A stretch of 64,000 nucleotides of DNA from Enterococcus gilvus ATCC BAA-350 (lineage in GTDB: Bacteria > Bacillota > Bacilli > Lactobacillales > Enterococcaceae), in the NCBI RefSeq assembly GCF_000407545.1, contig NZ_ASWH01000001.1, positions 2,433,501-2,497,500 of the forward strand, in the 5' to 3' direction. The notes beneath the pieces are model-generated. The model made no database searches. It saw nothing but the letters and a program-made list of their open reading frames with translations, and had not been told where the DNA came from. The translations under genes were made by a program, and so were the position numbers. This document shows positions 1 through 9,245 of the stretch, piece by piece (positions within the stretch are counted from its first letter, which is position 1; each line of letters starts with the position of its first letter).

Positions 1-142
1 GTTTTATAAAAATATTTTTAAAAATTGGACTGTTTTTACGCCGTATACTTCCCTTTTTTCAGACCAAATTGACAGCCCTATCATTGGCGTGTTTCAATAA
101 GTGTACAAATGATTCATATTTATGTACATTGGAGTGAAGAAA

Positions 143-1342
143 ATGACACCAACGATCATCACGGATATAAAAAGCTACGCGATCAAACCGGATCGCCATA
201 ATTTATTAATTGTAAAAGTAGAGACCAACAAGGGGGTCTCCGGTGTTGGCTGCGGCACGTTCCAATTCCGTCCTTTAGCCGTTCAAACAGTCGTAGAGGA
301 ATATTTGAAGCCGCTGCTTATCGGCAGAGATGCGAATCATATCGAAGACCTTTGGCAAGTCATGAATGTCAACTCTTACTGGCGCAATGGGCCTATCACG
401 AACAACGCGGTCTCAGGTGTCGACATGGCGCTGTGGGATATCAAAGGGAAATTGGCCGATATGCCGTTGTATCAATTATTGGGCGGCAAGGCGCGGACGG
501 CGATTCCTGCCTATACCCACGCAGTCGCGGATAACTTAGAAGATCTACACAGCGAGATCGATACCTTTTTGGCAGAAGGCTATCGCTACATTCGTTGCCA
601 GCTAGGCTTCTACGGCGGCAATCCAAGCAACCTGGAAACCCCAGAAAATCCGATCGAGGGCTCCTATTTTGATCAAGAGGATTACATGCATACGACGCTA
701 AAAATGTTTGCCGACATCCAAGAAAACTACGGCACCCAATTCCAGATGCTCCACGATGTCCATGAGCGTCTGCACCCGAATCAGGCGATCCAATTTGCGA
801 AAGCAGCAGAAAAATACAACCTCTTCTTTTTAGAGGATATCCTGCCGCCAAACCAAAATGAATGGTTGGCGCAATTGCGCAGTCAATCGGTGACACCTAT
901 CGCTACAGGCGAATTGTTCAACAATCCGATGGAGTGGAAGGAATTGGTACGCAACCGTCAAATCGACTACATGCGGGCGCATGTGTCACAGATCGGCGGG
1001 ATCACACCGGCGCTGAAGCTGGCCCATTATTGCGACGCGATGGGTATCCGTATTGCTTGGCATACACCATCAGACATCACCCCTGTTGGATTAGCGGTGA
1101 ATACGCACTTGAATATTCATTTACACAATGCCGCCATCCAAGAAAACATCGACATTCCTGAAAATATGAAGAAGCTCTTTGGCAATATTCCGACTCCTGA
1201 AAAAGGCTTCTTTTATCCGATCGAAGAAAGCGGCATCGGCGTTACCTTCAATGAAGAATTAGCCGCGGAGTATCCCGTGGTCTACCGTCCCCACGAATGG
1301 ACGCAAAGCCGCACACCCGACGGAACGATCGTTACACCTTAA
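143..1342 (+). CDS. Mannonate/galactonate dehydratase-like enolase-superfamily enzyme (RspA/ManD type)
   Basis: This is a member of the enolase superfamily resembling the RspA/ManD sugar-acid dehydratases, which remove water from D-mannonate or D-altronate to give 2-keto-3-deoxygluconate. The N-terminal capping domain covers about residues 1-120 and the TIM barrel follows. Likely metal ligands are the Asp of MLHDVHERL and the Glu residues of FFLEDILPP and ATGELFNNP, with a His in HTPSDITP. An in-frame ATG lies 21 nt upstream, but GGAG at 131-134 sits 8 nt before the ATG at 143, so I chose the latter (399 aa). The gene stands alone and ends at a strong terminator; a convergent GntR gene follows. 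The substrate cannot be fixed: several family members have little or no activity on mannonate. Confidence 0.85.
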   Translation: MTPTIITDIKSYAIKPDRHNLLIVKVETNKGVSGVGCGTFQFRPLAVQTVVEEYLKPLLIGRDANHIEDLWQVMNVNSYWRNGPITNNAVSGVDMALWDIKGKLADMPLYQLLGGKARTAIPAYTHAVADNLEDLHSEIDTFLAEGYRYIRCQLGFYGGNPSNLETPENPIEGSYFDQEDYMHTTLKMFADIQENYGTQFQMLHDVHERLHPNQAIQFAKAAEKYNLFFLEDILPPNQNEWLAQLRSQSVTPIATGELFNNPMEWKELVRNRQIDYMRAHVSQIGGITPALKLAHYCDAMGIRIAWHTPSDITPVGLAVNTHLNIHLHNAAIQENIDIPENMKKLFGNIPTPEKGFFYPIEESGIGVTFNEELAAEYPVVYRPHEWTQSRTPDGTIVTP

Positions 1343-1354
1343 GAAAAACTAGCG

Positions 1355-1399
1355 AAACGCCCCGCACTCAGTTGGATGCTGAAGCGCGGGGCGTTTTTT
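1355..1399 (+). terminator. Rho-independent terminator after the dehydratase gene
   Basis: An 11-bp stem (AAACGCCCCGC at 1355-1365 pairs with 1386-1396) is followed by a T-run ending at 1399. Confidence 0.9.
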
Positions 1400-1419
1400 G
1401 GCAAATGAAAGTGGCAGCG

Positions 1420-2127
1420 TTAGTCGATCCTTGACCGATGGATCTCTCGGTCAAACGGTCGAATATAGGTCACTGAATAATCGATCGCCACGATGCTGCT
1501 GTATTCAAAGACCTGACCATCTTCTAAGATCGCTCGATTGGTGATTTGCATCGCGGGGGTCCCGCGCTTGCACAGGAGTAGCCTTGATTGTTCCTTTGAC
1601 GTAGTGATGGGGTCATAGCTGGTGATGTAATGGGAAATCCGGAAGCCCTTCTGTTCCACGTAATTCTGGATCGAGTGCTCGACGACCTCTTTGGATAAAT
1701 CAGGAAACATCGCCACCGGCAGCTTCGAGATCTCTAGCTGTTCGATCTTGTAATTGACGATCCGAATCCGTTCGAAGGTCCAGATCTCCTCTCCGTCTGG
1801 AAGTTGGAAGATCTTCTGCTCATCTAACGTAGCAGGCCCCTTCTTCAAATCGATCATCTTTGAGCCGATCCGATCATAAGGGGTTCGAGTCAGCGAATTG
1901 AAGATCAGCGGATTTTTCACCCATTTTTCATGGACGAAGATCCCCGAGCCTTGAACGACGCGGACGATCCCGATCTCCTCGAGGTTTTTCACTGCCTGCT
2001 GGATCGTAAAGCGAGAGACTCCGTAGATGTCCGCCAGCTTTCTTTGATTCGGCAGCTTCCCCTCCTTAAATTCTTCCTGATAGATTTTGCTCAATAGGTC
2101 CTGAACGATGAATTCGCGCTTTTTCAT
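1420..2127 (-). CDS. GntR-family transcriptional regulator (HutC/UTRA type)
   Basis: A 235-residue regulator with an N-terminal winged helix-turn-helix (about residues 5-70, including LPNQRKLADIYGVSRFT and the wing VVQGSGIFV) and a C-terminal UTRA ligand-binding domain (about 80-230). Members of this subfamily usually repress sugar or amino-acid genes and are released by a phosphorylated or acidic metabolite. AGGAG lies a few bases before the ATG. It converges on the dehydratase gene, which is a plausible target. Its own upstream region has a weak promoter, TTGTTA with 16 bp to TACAGT, and the -10 overlaps an ACAGTC motif, which suggests autoregulation. The ligand is unknown. Confidence 0.88.
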   Translation of the reverse strand: MKKREFIVQDLLSKIYQEEFKEGKLPNQRKLADIYGVSRFTIQQAVKNLEEIGIVRVVQGSGIFVHEKWVKNPLIFNSLTRTPYDRIGSKMIDLKKGPATLDEQKIFQLPDGEEIWTFERIRIVNYKIEQLEISKLPVAMFPDLSKEVVEHSIQNYVEQKGFRISHYITSYDPITTSKEQSRLLLCKRGTPAMQITNRAILEDGQVFEYSSIVAIDYSVTYIRPFDREIHRSRID

Positions 2128-2212
2128 AGAAGCTCCTTTGTTGACTGTATTCTTACTTCCTATCTTAACAAAAGAAAACGATTTTTACAGTCTGTTTTCT
2201 TGAAGTCTGATA

Positions 2213-2251
2213 CTAAAAAAAACGCCCCTTCTGAGATCGAAGGGGCGTTTT
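2213..2251 (-). terminator. Terminator of the lplA transcription unit
   Basis: A 13-bp stem (2219-2231 with 2239-2251, core ACGCCCCTTC/GAAGGGGCGT) is followed on the minus strand by a long U-run, seen as A residues from 2213. Confidence 0.9.
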
Positions 2252-2254
2252 GTC

Positions 2255-3262
2255 TTAATAGATCAATGATAAAAAGTCTTCTTTTGTGATGTTGCCAAAA
2301 TAATGCGTCAGGTCGATCTGGTCAATCTGGTCTTCTAAGGCCTTCTTATCATAACGAGTGCCCACCAATTGCTCTTCGACATCCTTGATCTCGCCTAATC
2401 CAAAGAAATCACCGAAAATCTTTGCCTTTTCGATCGCACCATTGGCAACGTCTAGGCGAACCTCGATAGAACCGATCGGGAAACGTTTTTGGCGTTCCAG
2501 ATTAAATTCAGGCGAACGGCCGTAGTTCCAATCCCAATTTTTGTAGTAGTCTTCAGAAATCTGATTGATGGCTTTCCAATCTTCGTCAGTCAACTCATGG
2601 GTCTTGACTTGATCGACACTGTCCACACCAAAGATCTGCAAGAGGATCGCTTGGCGGAATTCTTCGGTGGTCATGTCCTGTTTGTCCGCCGGCAAGAATT
2701 CTTTGATGTTCGTCACGCGGGAACGGATCGACTTGATCCCTTTTGATTCGATCTTGTCTTTTTTGACCTTCAACGCATTCACGACTTCATCGATGTCGCT
2801 GTCAAACATCAGCGTGCCGTGGGCGAACATCCGACCATTGGTTGAGTACATCGCATTGCCGGAGAATTTTTTGTCCTCGATCACTAAGTCGTTGCGGCCT
2901 TTCAATTGAGCCCCTTCGATGCCTAGCTTGTGGAGGGCTTCCACGATAGGCTCCGTTAATTTTTTGAAATCCCTAAAGGAGTTGCCGTCATCTGGCATGA
3001 TGAAGCTGAAATTCAAATTCCCATGGTCATGATACACCGCACCGCCGCCGCTCAATCGTCGAACGACATGAATCCCTTTTTCATCGACATAGTCCTTGTT
3101 GATCTCTTCGATCGTGTTTTGATTCCGACCGATGATGATCGAAGGCTCATTGATGTAGAAAAGCAGGATTGGTTCGTCTAAGGGCATGTTTTGCAATAAA
3201 TACGTCTCGATGGCAAGATTTACTCGTGGGTCACGTTCGTTGTCATTTGGTACATAAAGCAT
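2255..3262 (-). CDS. lplA: Lipoate--protein ligase
   Basis: This enzyme activates free lipoate with ATP and transfers it to a lysine of the E2 or H-protein domains of 2-oxoacid dehydrogenases and the glycine cleavage system in the cytosol. The BPL/LPL catalytic domain carries RRLSGGGAVYHDHGNLNFSF (about residues 68-87) and the lysine-containing segment DKKFSGNAMY. A C-terminal accessory domain begins near residue 250. The length of 335 aa is normal for LplA/LplJ. AGGAG lies 8 nt before the ATG. The gene follows the metallo-hydrolase gene by 41 nt, the same pairing as yhfI-lplJ in Bacillus subtilis, and ends at a strong terminator. Confidence 0.95.
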   Translation of the reverse strand: MLYVPNDNERDPRVNLAIETYLLQNMPLDEPILLFYINEPSIIIGRNQNTIEEINKDYVDEKGIHVVRRLSGGGAVYHDHGNLNFSFIMPDDGNSFRDFKKLTEPIVEALHKLGIEGAQLKGRNDLVIEDKKFSGNAMYSTNGRMFAHGTLMFDSDIDEVVNALKVKKDKIESKGIKSIRSRVTNIKEFLPADKQDMTTEEFRQAILLQIFGVDSVDQVKTHELTDEDWKAINQISEDYYKNWDWNYGRSPEFNLERQKRFPIGSIEVRLDVANGAIEKAKIFGDFFGLGEIKDVEEQLVGTRYDKKALEDQIDQIDLTHYFGNITKEDFLSLIY

Positions 3263-3303
3263 ATTTCCAACTCCTAACTCCGATTAAGGAATAAAATTTT
3301 TGT

Positions 3304-4041
3304 CTAAAACTCAAACACTTTATGAGGCGCTGCTAATTCAACGGGGATGCCTCCGCTGACAGCCGCCGCCTGTTGGCGTAATTCTTCCAGATCGCCGTGC
3401 TGCGGCAAATGAGTCAACACCAATTTTTTGACTGCGGCATGTTTGGCGAACCTTCCGGCTTCTCCCGCCGTAAAGTGGGCTTTATGGTGTTCATTGCCAT
3501 CAAATAAATACGTATCGGCTAAAAACAGGTCCGCGTCTTTGGCAAATTCATTGAAGGATTCTAGATAGCCAGAGTCTCCGGTGAAGACGAAGACAGCACC
3601 TGTTTTTTCCTCCACAAACCGCATCGCATAGCAAGGGACCGGATGAATCGTCTTCATAAACGTAACAAGAAACGGCCCGACTTTCAATTCTTCTGCTTCG
3701 AAATACGGGCGCCCTTCTGTCACGCCTTCCATCGTCAACTCATTGAAATGAACGTCATCCTCCGTATGCCCATAAATCGGCAAAATAGGTTTTGGCGTTT
3801 GGGTCGGGTAAAGCTGCCAATAATATTGCAATACCCCCAGATCCGCAATATGATCGTGGTGGTAATGGGTCAAAATCACCGCATCTAATGCCAAAGGATC
3901 AAGCTCCTTTTCCAGCTCCACCAAAGTCGAGCTGCCGGCATCTAATAATAAATGGAAGCCTTCTGATTCCAGCAAATAGCTGGTGGTTCCTTGGCCTTCA
4001 TATGGATACGCACCTAAACAACCGAGTACGGTTACTTTCAT
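3304..4041 (-). CDS. MBL-fold metallo-hydrolase (YhfI-like)
   Basis: A 245-residue metallo-beta-lactamase-fold hydrolase of the RNase Z-like group. The metal motif THYHHDHIADL (HxHxDH) is near residues 58-68, with further ligands in VFTGDSG (Asp) and LTHLPQHGD (His). The long arm that RNase Z uses to bind tRNA is absent, so it is probably not tRNase Z. The substrate is unknown. The start overlaps the stop of the upstream DUF975 gene by 4 nt (ATGA), so the two are translationally coupled, and lplA follows. It resembles YhfI of B. subtilis in both sequence type and gene order. Confidence 0.88.
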   Translation of the reverse strand: MKVTVLGCLGAYPYEGQGTTSYLLESEGFHLLLDAGSSTLVELEKELDPLALDAVILTHYHHDHIADLGVLQYYWQLYPTQTPKPILPIYGHTEDDVHFNELTMEGVTEGRPYFEAEELKVGPFLVTFMKTIHPVPCYAMRFVEEKTGAVFVFTGDSGYLESFNEFAKDADLFLADTYLFDGNEHHKAHFTAGEAGRFAKHAAVKKLVLTHLPQHGDLEELRQQAAAVSGGIPVELAAPHKVFEF

Positions 4042-4811
4042 GCGAATTCCCCCTGTTCGATTTTTTCTTTCAAGGCTTGGTCATAAAATGCTGCGCTTGC
4101 TGTATTGACATAGACAGCAACAAAGAGCAGGCCGACGACCAAAGCAACAAGTCCAAGAATGTACCAGCCGATAAAGGATAATTGCAACAGAATGTATTTG
4201 CCCCAACGGTCCTTCAACAGAGACCACGCCAACTTGATACAGGCACCGACACTTAAATCCGGGTAATCAAATTTCACCCACACAGCAAATTTGAAAATAA
4301 TGCTGATGATCGTACTGACTAATAAGAAAACCAACGTCAAGATGACATACAGTCCGATGACTCCGATGCTCATCAAGGCCGTAACATTCTCTGCACTCGT
4401 TACGCCGCCTGAAGAAATCAAGGACAGGTAGACACTGCCTCCTGCTTGTAATAATAAGGGAACAAAGAACACGGCTGCCAAGGCATATTGAACCACTTGC
4501 GCAATAATATTGATCAGTAACAACGGAACATAATAGCCTTTTTGAAATACGACAAAGATTTGGCCCAATTCCGCTCTGCCGCCTCGCACAACATATAAGC
4601 TGATGTAATACAAGGCATAGCTAAATGCAAAAAGGACAAAGATGCTCAATAAAAATGAAAGGGTGAATTGAATGCCCTCGTTATTGAAATTTGATGTAAC
4701 ACTGCTGATCGCTCCGGTCAAGATCCCCACGATCACAACCAATCCAACGTTGATTCCCCACTGCCCACTTAATCGATCCTTGGCTAGTTGGCGATAATTG
4801 CTAAGACTCAT
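4038..4811 (-). CDS. DUF975-family integral membrane protein
   Basis: A 257-residue polytopic membrane protein that begins with the typical DUF975 cytoplasmic segment MSLSNYRQLAKDRLSGQWG, followed by about five or six hydrophobic helices and a conserved FDYPDLSVGACIKLAWSLLKD segment between them. Its function is unknown. The reading frame is open 28 codons further upstream, but that extension is basic and lacks a ribosome-binding site, whereas GGAAG lies 9 nt before the ATG at 4811. It overlaps the downstream hydrolase by 4 nt and lies 96 nt after a small coiled-coil gene, so the run 5072 to 2255 may be one transcription unit. Confidence 0.82.
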   Translation of the reverse strand: MSLSNYRQLAKDRLSGQWGINVGLVVIVGILTGAISSVTSNFNNEGIQFTLSFLLSIFVLFAFSYALYYISLYVVRGGRAELGQIFVVFQKGYYVPLLLINIIAQVVQYALAAVFFVPLLLQAGGSVYLSLISSGGVTSAENVTALMSIGVIGLYVILTLVFLLVSTIISIIFKFAVWVKFDYPDLSVGACIKLAWSLLKDRWGKYILLQLSFIGWYILGLVALVVGLLFVAVYVNTASAAFYDQALKEKIEQGEFA

Positions 4812-4907
4812 GAACCCACTTCCTTTTCTTTTTCCCAGACGGCGATGGCGTTTTCTCCAATGGAAAACCCGCCGCTTCGCTGTCTGAAGTGTCATTTTAT
4901 TTTTTAG

Positions 4908-5072
4908 TTATTGCAGCTCCGCTATTTCTTTCGTCAGCTGCTGGATTTTCCGTTCCACTCTTTTTGCTTCTAAAGCCACTGGAACATTCGCATAATTGAG
5001 CTTCTTGAAGGTTTTCAATTCTGCTTTTAGATGCTCCAATTCGGTACGTTTTGTATCTATTTTCTTATTCAT
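4908..5072 (-). CDS. Small coiled-coil protein, 54 aa
   Basis: A short reading frame translating to a 54-residue, highly charged, Lys/Glu-rich protein (begins MNKKIDTKRTELEHLKAEL, ends QQLTKEIAELQ). Leucines and isoleucines are spaced in heptads on both sides of a short Tyr-Ala-Asn-Val-Pro break near residue 29, so it should form a helical hairpin or coiled coil. It has a strong ribosome-binding site, AAGGAG, 6 nt before the ATG. It is the first gene of the run that continues with DUF975, the MBL hydrolase and lplA. The family was not recognised and no function is proposed. Confidence 0.75.
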   Translation of the reverse strand: MNKKIDTKRTELEHLKAELKTFKKLNYANVPVALEAKRVERKIQQLTKEIAELQ

Positions 5073-5182
5073 ATTCGACTCCTTATTCGAAACAGCGACC
5101 GACTACGAAGGACCCGATCAAAACAGGTCCCTCTATGAACAAATGGACATAAAACAACAACGATCTGTAGGTACAGAGGCTC

Positions 5183-6262
5183 TTAATAATTCTTGATCTC
5201 TCCAACGGTCTCGTAATCCAAACGAGCAACGACTTCAGTCACTAATTTCACTGTATTGAAGTAATCGTCTTCGTGGATGATCGAGGTATGTGAATGTAAG
5301 TAACGAACAGGCACTGTGATGGCCAGTGACGGCACCCCATCGCGTGTCAAATGCATCTGTCCCGCATCCGTCCCTCCGCCAGCGATCACCGTGTATTGGA
5401 AGGGAATCTCTAACTCCTCCGCAACATCGGTCACGAAATTCAATAGTTTTTTATGAGGAACCATAGACGCGTCATAGATCAAGATCTGCGGTCCTTTTCC
5501 AAGAACAGAATCTGCTTCCTTCGGTGTCATCCCCGGTGTGTCTCCTGCGGTCCCTGTATCCAAGGCAAAAGCGATATCGGGATTGACGATGTGGGAGCTC
5601 GTACGTGCGCCTCGCAAGCCGACTTCTTCCTGCACGTCGCTGCCGGCAAATAAAACATTATGGTGTTCGCGCTTCGAAAGATTTTCCAATACCCGCAGCG
5701 CAACGGCTGTACCAATGCGGTTGTCCCATGCTTTTGCCAGCAAGAATTTTGACTTATTCATGCGTTGGTATTGAATGTACGGCGTCACCATGTCTCCTGG
5801 GCGAATGCCCCATTCTTTTGCTTCTTCCTCGCTGCTTGCACCAATATCAATAAACATATCTTTGATCTCAAACGGTTTTTTCCGTGCTTCCGGCGTCAAA
5901 ACATGGGGAGGCTTCGATCCGATGACGCCATGGACAATGTCGCCTTTGCGGGTCTTGATTTCTACTTGCTGCGCCAGCATCACCTGATTCCACCAGCCGC
6001 CGATCGTTTGAAATTCTAAAAAGCCCTTTTCCGTAATTTTAGTGACCATGAAGCCGACTTCGTCTAAGTGACCAGAAATAAAGACTTTTGGTCCGCCGCC
6101 TGCGCCATGCTTTGCGATGACACTGCCCAGACCGTCAAAGAAAATATCATCTGAAAATTCCTTGGCGTAGTTTTTGAACACGTCTCTGACTTCTTCTTCA
6201 TTTCCCGCGATCCCTCGCGCTGAAGTCAGATCGATCAATAATTGTTCTTCCTTTTTCTCCAC
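5183..6262 (-). CDS. M42-family metallopeptidase (glutamyl aminopeptidase-like)
   Basis: A 359-residue cytosolic di-zinc aminopeptidase of family M42, whose members form large tetrahedral shells and trim peptides. The metal and catalytic motifs are [10 protein letters not shown] (His, with Asp/Glu), KAWDNRIG (bridging Asp), [11 protein letters not shown] (catalytic Glu and metal Glu), [12 protein letters not shown] (Asp) and [13 protein letters not shown] (His). A PDZ-like insertion domain lies about residues 70-170. The start is GTG, preceded by AGGAGG with 7 nt spacing. It is close in type to lactococcal PepA and Bacillus YsdC; activity may be on Glu/Asp-N peptides but this is not readable from the sequence. 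Confidence 0.9.
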   Translation of the reverse strand: MEKKEEQLLIDLTSARGIAGNEEEVRDVFKNYAKEFSDDIFFDGLGSVIAKHGAGGGPKVFISGHLDEVGFMVTKITEKGFLEFQTIGGWWNQVMLAQQVEIKTRKGDIVHGVIGSKPPHVLTPEARKKPFEIKDMFIDIGASSEEEAKEWGIRPGDMVTPYIQYQRMNKSKFLLAKAWDNRIGTAVALRVLENLSKREHHNVLFAGSDVQEEVGLRGARTSSHIVNPDIAFALDTGTAGDTPGMTPKEADSVLGKGPQILIYDASMVPHKKLLNFVTDVAEELEIPFQYTVIAGGGTDAGQMHLTRDGVPSLAITVPVRYLHSHTSIIHEDDYFNTVKLVTEVVARLDYETVGEIKNY

Positions 6263-6435
6263 TATAACTCCTCCTGTTTCCTTTACATACTAGTTGTTGC
6301 ACCGCTCGAATACGCTGAAAAATAGCTTTGATCTTCATACAAAAAATAGGACGAGCAGTCGTTTTGCATAAATTCAGTATACCATTGTCAAAAAAATCTG
6401 CGAAGTATGTTGTATAATCACTGGGAGGTGATCAA

Positions 6436-6846
6436 ATGGCACGCGAATTAGCGATCGAACTGACGATGATGGTAATGATCGAAAATGAGTTAGGAGAAAT
6501 CTTAGTACAAGACCGTAAGAAAAAAGATTGGCCCGGCTGGACCTTTCCCGGTGGGCACGTAGAAACAAACGAAGGCAGCTATCATGCCGCCTTACGAGAA
6601 ATAAAAGAGGAAACCGGCTTGTCTATCCAGCCCGTTCTGCAAGGAACAGCGGAATGGAACAATCAACGGAAAGGCACACGAGAACTCGCTTTTCTTTATA
6701 CCGCCCATGTCGAAAAGCAGCCCTTGCCAGAAGCGCTCTTTTGGGTCGATAAAGAAACCTTGAACAAGCATTCCTTGGCTGGAACCTTGAACGAGCTGCT
6801 GCCGGTCTTTTTTGGCAACGAACAACAGAAATACTTTGACGTATAA
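6436..6846 (+). CDS. Nudix hydrolase
   Basis: A 136-residue Nudix hydrolase, which cleaves nucleoside diphosphate-X substrates. The complete Nudix box runs from GGHVETNEGSYHAAL to REIKEETGL near residues 38-61, so the Mg-binding glutamates are present. The length fits MutT-like 8-oxo-dGTP or related diphosphatases, although motif reading does not settle the substrate. GGGAGGTG lies 5 nt before the ATG, and a TATAAT at 6413-6418 is the only clear promoter element; no good -35 lies 17 bp upstream. The gene is monocistronic and shares a bidirectional terminator with the convergent ABC operon. Confidence 0.9.
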   Translation: MARELAIELTMMVMIENELGEILVQDRKKKDWPGWTFPGGHVETNEGSYHAALREIKEETGLSIQPVLQGTAEWNNQRKGTRELAFLYTAHVEKQPLPEALFWVDKETLNKHSLAGTLNELLPVFFGNEQQKYFDV

Positions 6847-6847
6847 A

Positions 6848-6938
6848 AAAAGAAGCCCTTCCTTTGCAGGAGCAGCTCCAAAAAGTCCGTGGATTCCTTT
6901 GACTTTTTGAGGCCGCCACTTAAGGAAGGCTTCTTTTG
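6848..6938. terminator. Bidirectional terminator between the Nudix gene and the ABC operon
   Basis: AGAAGCCCTTCCTT at about 6850-6863 pairs, with one bulged base, with AAGGAAGGCTTCT at 6922-6934. An A-run lies on the left and a T-run on the right, so it can act on both strands. The roughly 58-nt loop is unusually long. Confidence 0.7.
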
Positions 6939-6939
6939 A

Positions 6940-8112
6940 TTATGTGCGAACTTTTTTTAAGGACCACGTTCCTTTTTCCCGCATTGTGATCAGATGGATC
7001 ACCCAGAAAACGGCTGCAAAAGCCAACAGGACCCCAGATTGAAAATAAAAGTTATCCAAAAAGACGCGGTCAAAATGAATGGTTTTTCCGATCAATTCAT
7101 TGTTTTGGGCAAACCAGTACGTGGGCGTGAAGGCAGCGACCTTGTTCACTGCGCTTGGCAAAAATTCACTCGGCACGAAGACCCCGCCGACAAAACAGCT
7201 CCCCATAATGAAAATATTATTGATCCCGGCGATCGCATCTTCATTTTGCATGATGCTGGTGACCATGATCGAAAAGCTTACGATCGCCATGAAGAACGCC
7301 ACGGTATTAAGAATGAAGTACCCGATCGCCTGATCAAAGCCGCTTCTGATAACAAGCTGGACGAAGGCTAAAAAGATCACCAAGCAAAACAGCGAATAGA
7401 GCAAATTTCCAAGGGATATTTTTCGCGCCAGTTTTCGTCGTGACAGTGGTGAACAGCTATTGCGACGACTGATCGTTTCACGATTAAAGGCAAGATTTAC
7501 AACCGCATATCCGCTAAAGATCGACATGAACATCCCGTAAGACAGCAGATTATAAATCTGACCTTTGACACGCTGCGTCTTCCTTTTGTTGTAGCTTGAA
7601 TCAAAATGAACACTGCCGGTCTCACTCAAGGTCGCTTTGGTTTTCTTTAACAGCTCGTCTTGACTAAGGTTCGGCAACTGTTTTTTATACGTAGAATACG
7701 TGTTTAAATAATTATTGATCGTCGTATCCACCAGTGATTGGGAAAAAGTCGCCGGACGGGTCTTGCTCGCCACCTTCACAGGCTTTCCTTCCGCTAGTTT
7801 TTCAGAGAAATCTTTAGGAATCTCCAGGATATATTCGACTTCGTTAAAGTAAAGCGCGTCATCCAGACTTTTCTGAGAGGTGTCCTTCAACTTGACGATC
7901 GTGTGCTGCTTTCCAAGGTACTCAACAAAGCCTTTTTCAATCGCGGAATCGTCCTTTGAAAGAATCGCGATCTTCGCCCCGCTCAATTCCTCTGCCTCTT
8001 GTGACAGTTGCCCTGCGTAAAAGAAGGTGATCACTGCCATGATGATGATCCCAAGAAGAAGCGAGCCCTTGTTCTTATTTAGAATTTGCAGAATCGCTCT
8101 ATAAGTGGTCAT
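6940..8112 (-). CDS. ABC-2 type transporter permease (LnrN-like)
   Basis: A 390-residue ABC-2 permease: one N-terminal membrane helix (LLLGIIIMAVITFFYAGQL), a large extracytoplasmic domain of about 190 residues, then five or six helices in the C-terminal half. It is the last gene of a three-gene exporter operon with a second permease and an ATPase. The frame is open for 17 more codons, but GGAAGG lies 6 nt before the ATG at 8112, inside the end of the upstream permease gene (14-nt overlap). By gene order and size it corresponds to LnrN of Bacillus, part of a linearmycin-type exporter. That equivalence is inference. Confidence 0.85.
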   Translation of the reverse strand: MTTYRAILQILNKNKGSLLLGIIIMAVITFFYAGQLSQEAEELSGAKIAILSKDDSAIEKGFVEYLGKQHTIVKLKDTSQKSLDDALYFNEVEYILEIPKDFSEKLAEGKPVKVASKTRPATFSQSLVDTTINNYLNTYSTYKKQLPNLSQDELLKKTKATLSETGSVHFDSSYNKRKTQRVKGQIYNLLSYGMFMSIFSGYAVVNLAFNRETISRRNSCSPLSRRKLARKISLGNLLYSLFCLVIFLAFVQLVIRSGFDQAIGYFILNTVAFFMAIVSFSIMVTSIMQNEDAIAGINNIFIMGSCFVGGVFVPSEFLPSAVNKVAAFTPTYWFAQNNELIGKTIHFDRVFLDNFYFQSGVLLAFAAVFWVIHLITMREKGTWSLKKVRT

Positions 8113-9235
8113 ATTGCACCTTCCTTTCGAATGAGTAATTGAGTAAGACAAACAATAAACCAAATCCTGCCAGCCAGATCATGTTGTGGTAAAACGGACG
8201 CAGCGATTGGTAATAAAACAACTGATACAGGCTTTCACTGATCAAGTTCACAATATTGATCCGACTCAAAAAGGGCGCGTGAACATCGATCCAATACTTG
8301 ATCGACTGTGAGCCCATCATCCCTGCTAAAAAGCTCATGATCATCGAGATGGAGATGCCGATGGAAACCTTCTGCTGAAAATCGACTTTCGATAACGCAT
8401 TTCCGATCAGCGTCCCAAAGGCGATCGATGTAAAGGTCCCCAGCGCACAGACGAACAAAATATAGTTCCATTGATCCCCAAAGGCGACTTGATACACAAA
8501 ACGATAAAACAACAGGATCAGGACCGTTTGAACAAAGAACAAGACAAAACTTGCCAGCATATTTGCAAAGGACACCAGCAATTTGTTCCGCGGGATCAGA
8601 CACAAGCGCATTCCCTCGGGTGATTGATTCGCCTGCTGGTCATTTGCATTACGCAACCCCCACATGAAGCCGTACATGATCGTCATTCCCACCAGCGTGA
8701 AGAAATAAAAAGATTTCAAGTTAAAATTCCCCGTATCATTGCCGTCTTCTATATAATTCTTTTGCTCTAACGCCTGATTGAGACGCTGCGGCTGAAGAGT
8801 GCCGGAAGCCATTAGGGTTTCAACTTTATTGGTGTTTTGCAAATATTGACTCAGCAATTCCTTTAAAATCGTTTGCTGCGTGCCGCTTTTGCTGACAAAC
8901 AATTCGATGCGATCCGCGTCGACTTCAAAGTATCCTGAGAGCTCGTCGTCAGATAATTGCTTTTGCGCTTCCTTTTTTGAAAGCTCCTTGCCCTTGAAGA
9001 TCACTTCATCGTCATTTTTGATTTCCTTCAGGACAGCCTTAAATTGAGTCGTTTTTGCTTCATCTTTTGCCACGATCCCCACAGTGGACGTTTTTATGGA
9101 GGACATCTGATCCAGGTTGCCAAAGGCCAAGTTGAACAGCAGCCCTAAAACGATAGGAAAGGCCAATGTCCAAAAAAGCAAGCTGCGGTTTCTCAGCAGG
9201 ACCCGCAAGCGATAATAGAATAATCGTATAAACAT
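8099..9235 (-). CDS. ABC-2 type transporter permease (LnrM-like)
   Basis: A 378-residue ABC-2 permease with the same architecture as its downstream neighbour: an N-terminal helix (LLFWTLAFPIVLGLLFNLAFG), an extracytoplasmic domain to about residue 185, and about six C-terminal helices. The pair would form a heterodimeric membrane channel. It starts 10 nt after the ATPase gene and overlaps the next permease, so the three proteins are made together. A GGGGTGA sequence lies upstream of the ATG. By size and order it matches LnrM (inference). Confidence 0.85.
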   Translation of the reverse strand: MFIRLFYYRLRVLLRNRSLLFWTLAFPIVLGLLFNLAFGNLDQMSSIKTSTVGIVAKDEAKTTQFKAVLKEIKNDDEVIFKGKELSKKEAQKQLSDDELSGYFEVDADRIELFVSKSGTQQTILKELLSQYLQNTNKVETLMASGTLQPQRLNQALEQKNYIEDGNDTGNFNLKSFYFFTLVGMTIMYGFMWGLRNANDQQANQSPEGMRLCLIPRNKLLVSFANMLASFVLFFVQTVLILLFYRFVYQVAFGDQWNYILFVCALGTFTSIAFGTLIGNALSKVDFQQKVSIGISISMIMSFLAGMMGSQSIKYWIDVHAPFLSRINIVNLISESLYQLFYYQSLRPFYHNMIWLAGFGLLFVLLNYSFERKVQYDHL

Positions 9236-9245
9236 CGTCTCACCC

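Noticed and set aside
1-121. TTGACA at about 69-74 as -35 of the dehydratase promoter
   Set aside because: No acceptable -10 lies 16-18 bp downstream, so the promoter was not called.
441-896. 151-codon minus-strand frame inside the dehydratase gene
   Set aside because: It is a shadow with no start signal; the plus-strand frame has clear family motifs.
4812-4895. 28-codon extension of the DUF975 protein
   Set aside because: It is strongly basic, lacks a ribosome-binding site, and the internal ATG at 4811 gives the standard N-terminus.
5105-5132. GGACC/GGTCC inverted repeat after the M42 peptidase gene
   Set aside because: The stem is short and no U-run follows on the minus strand, so it was not called a terminator.
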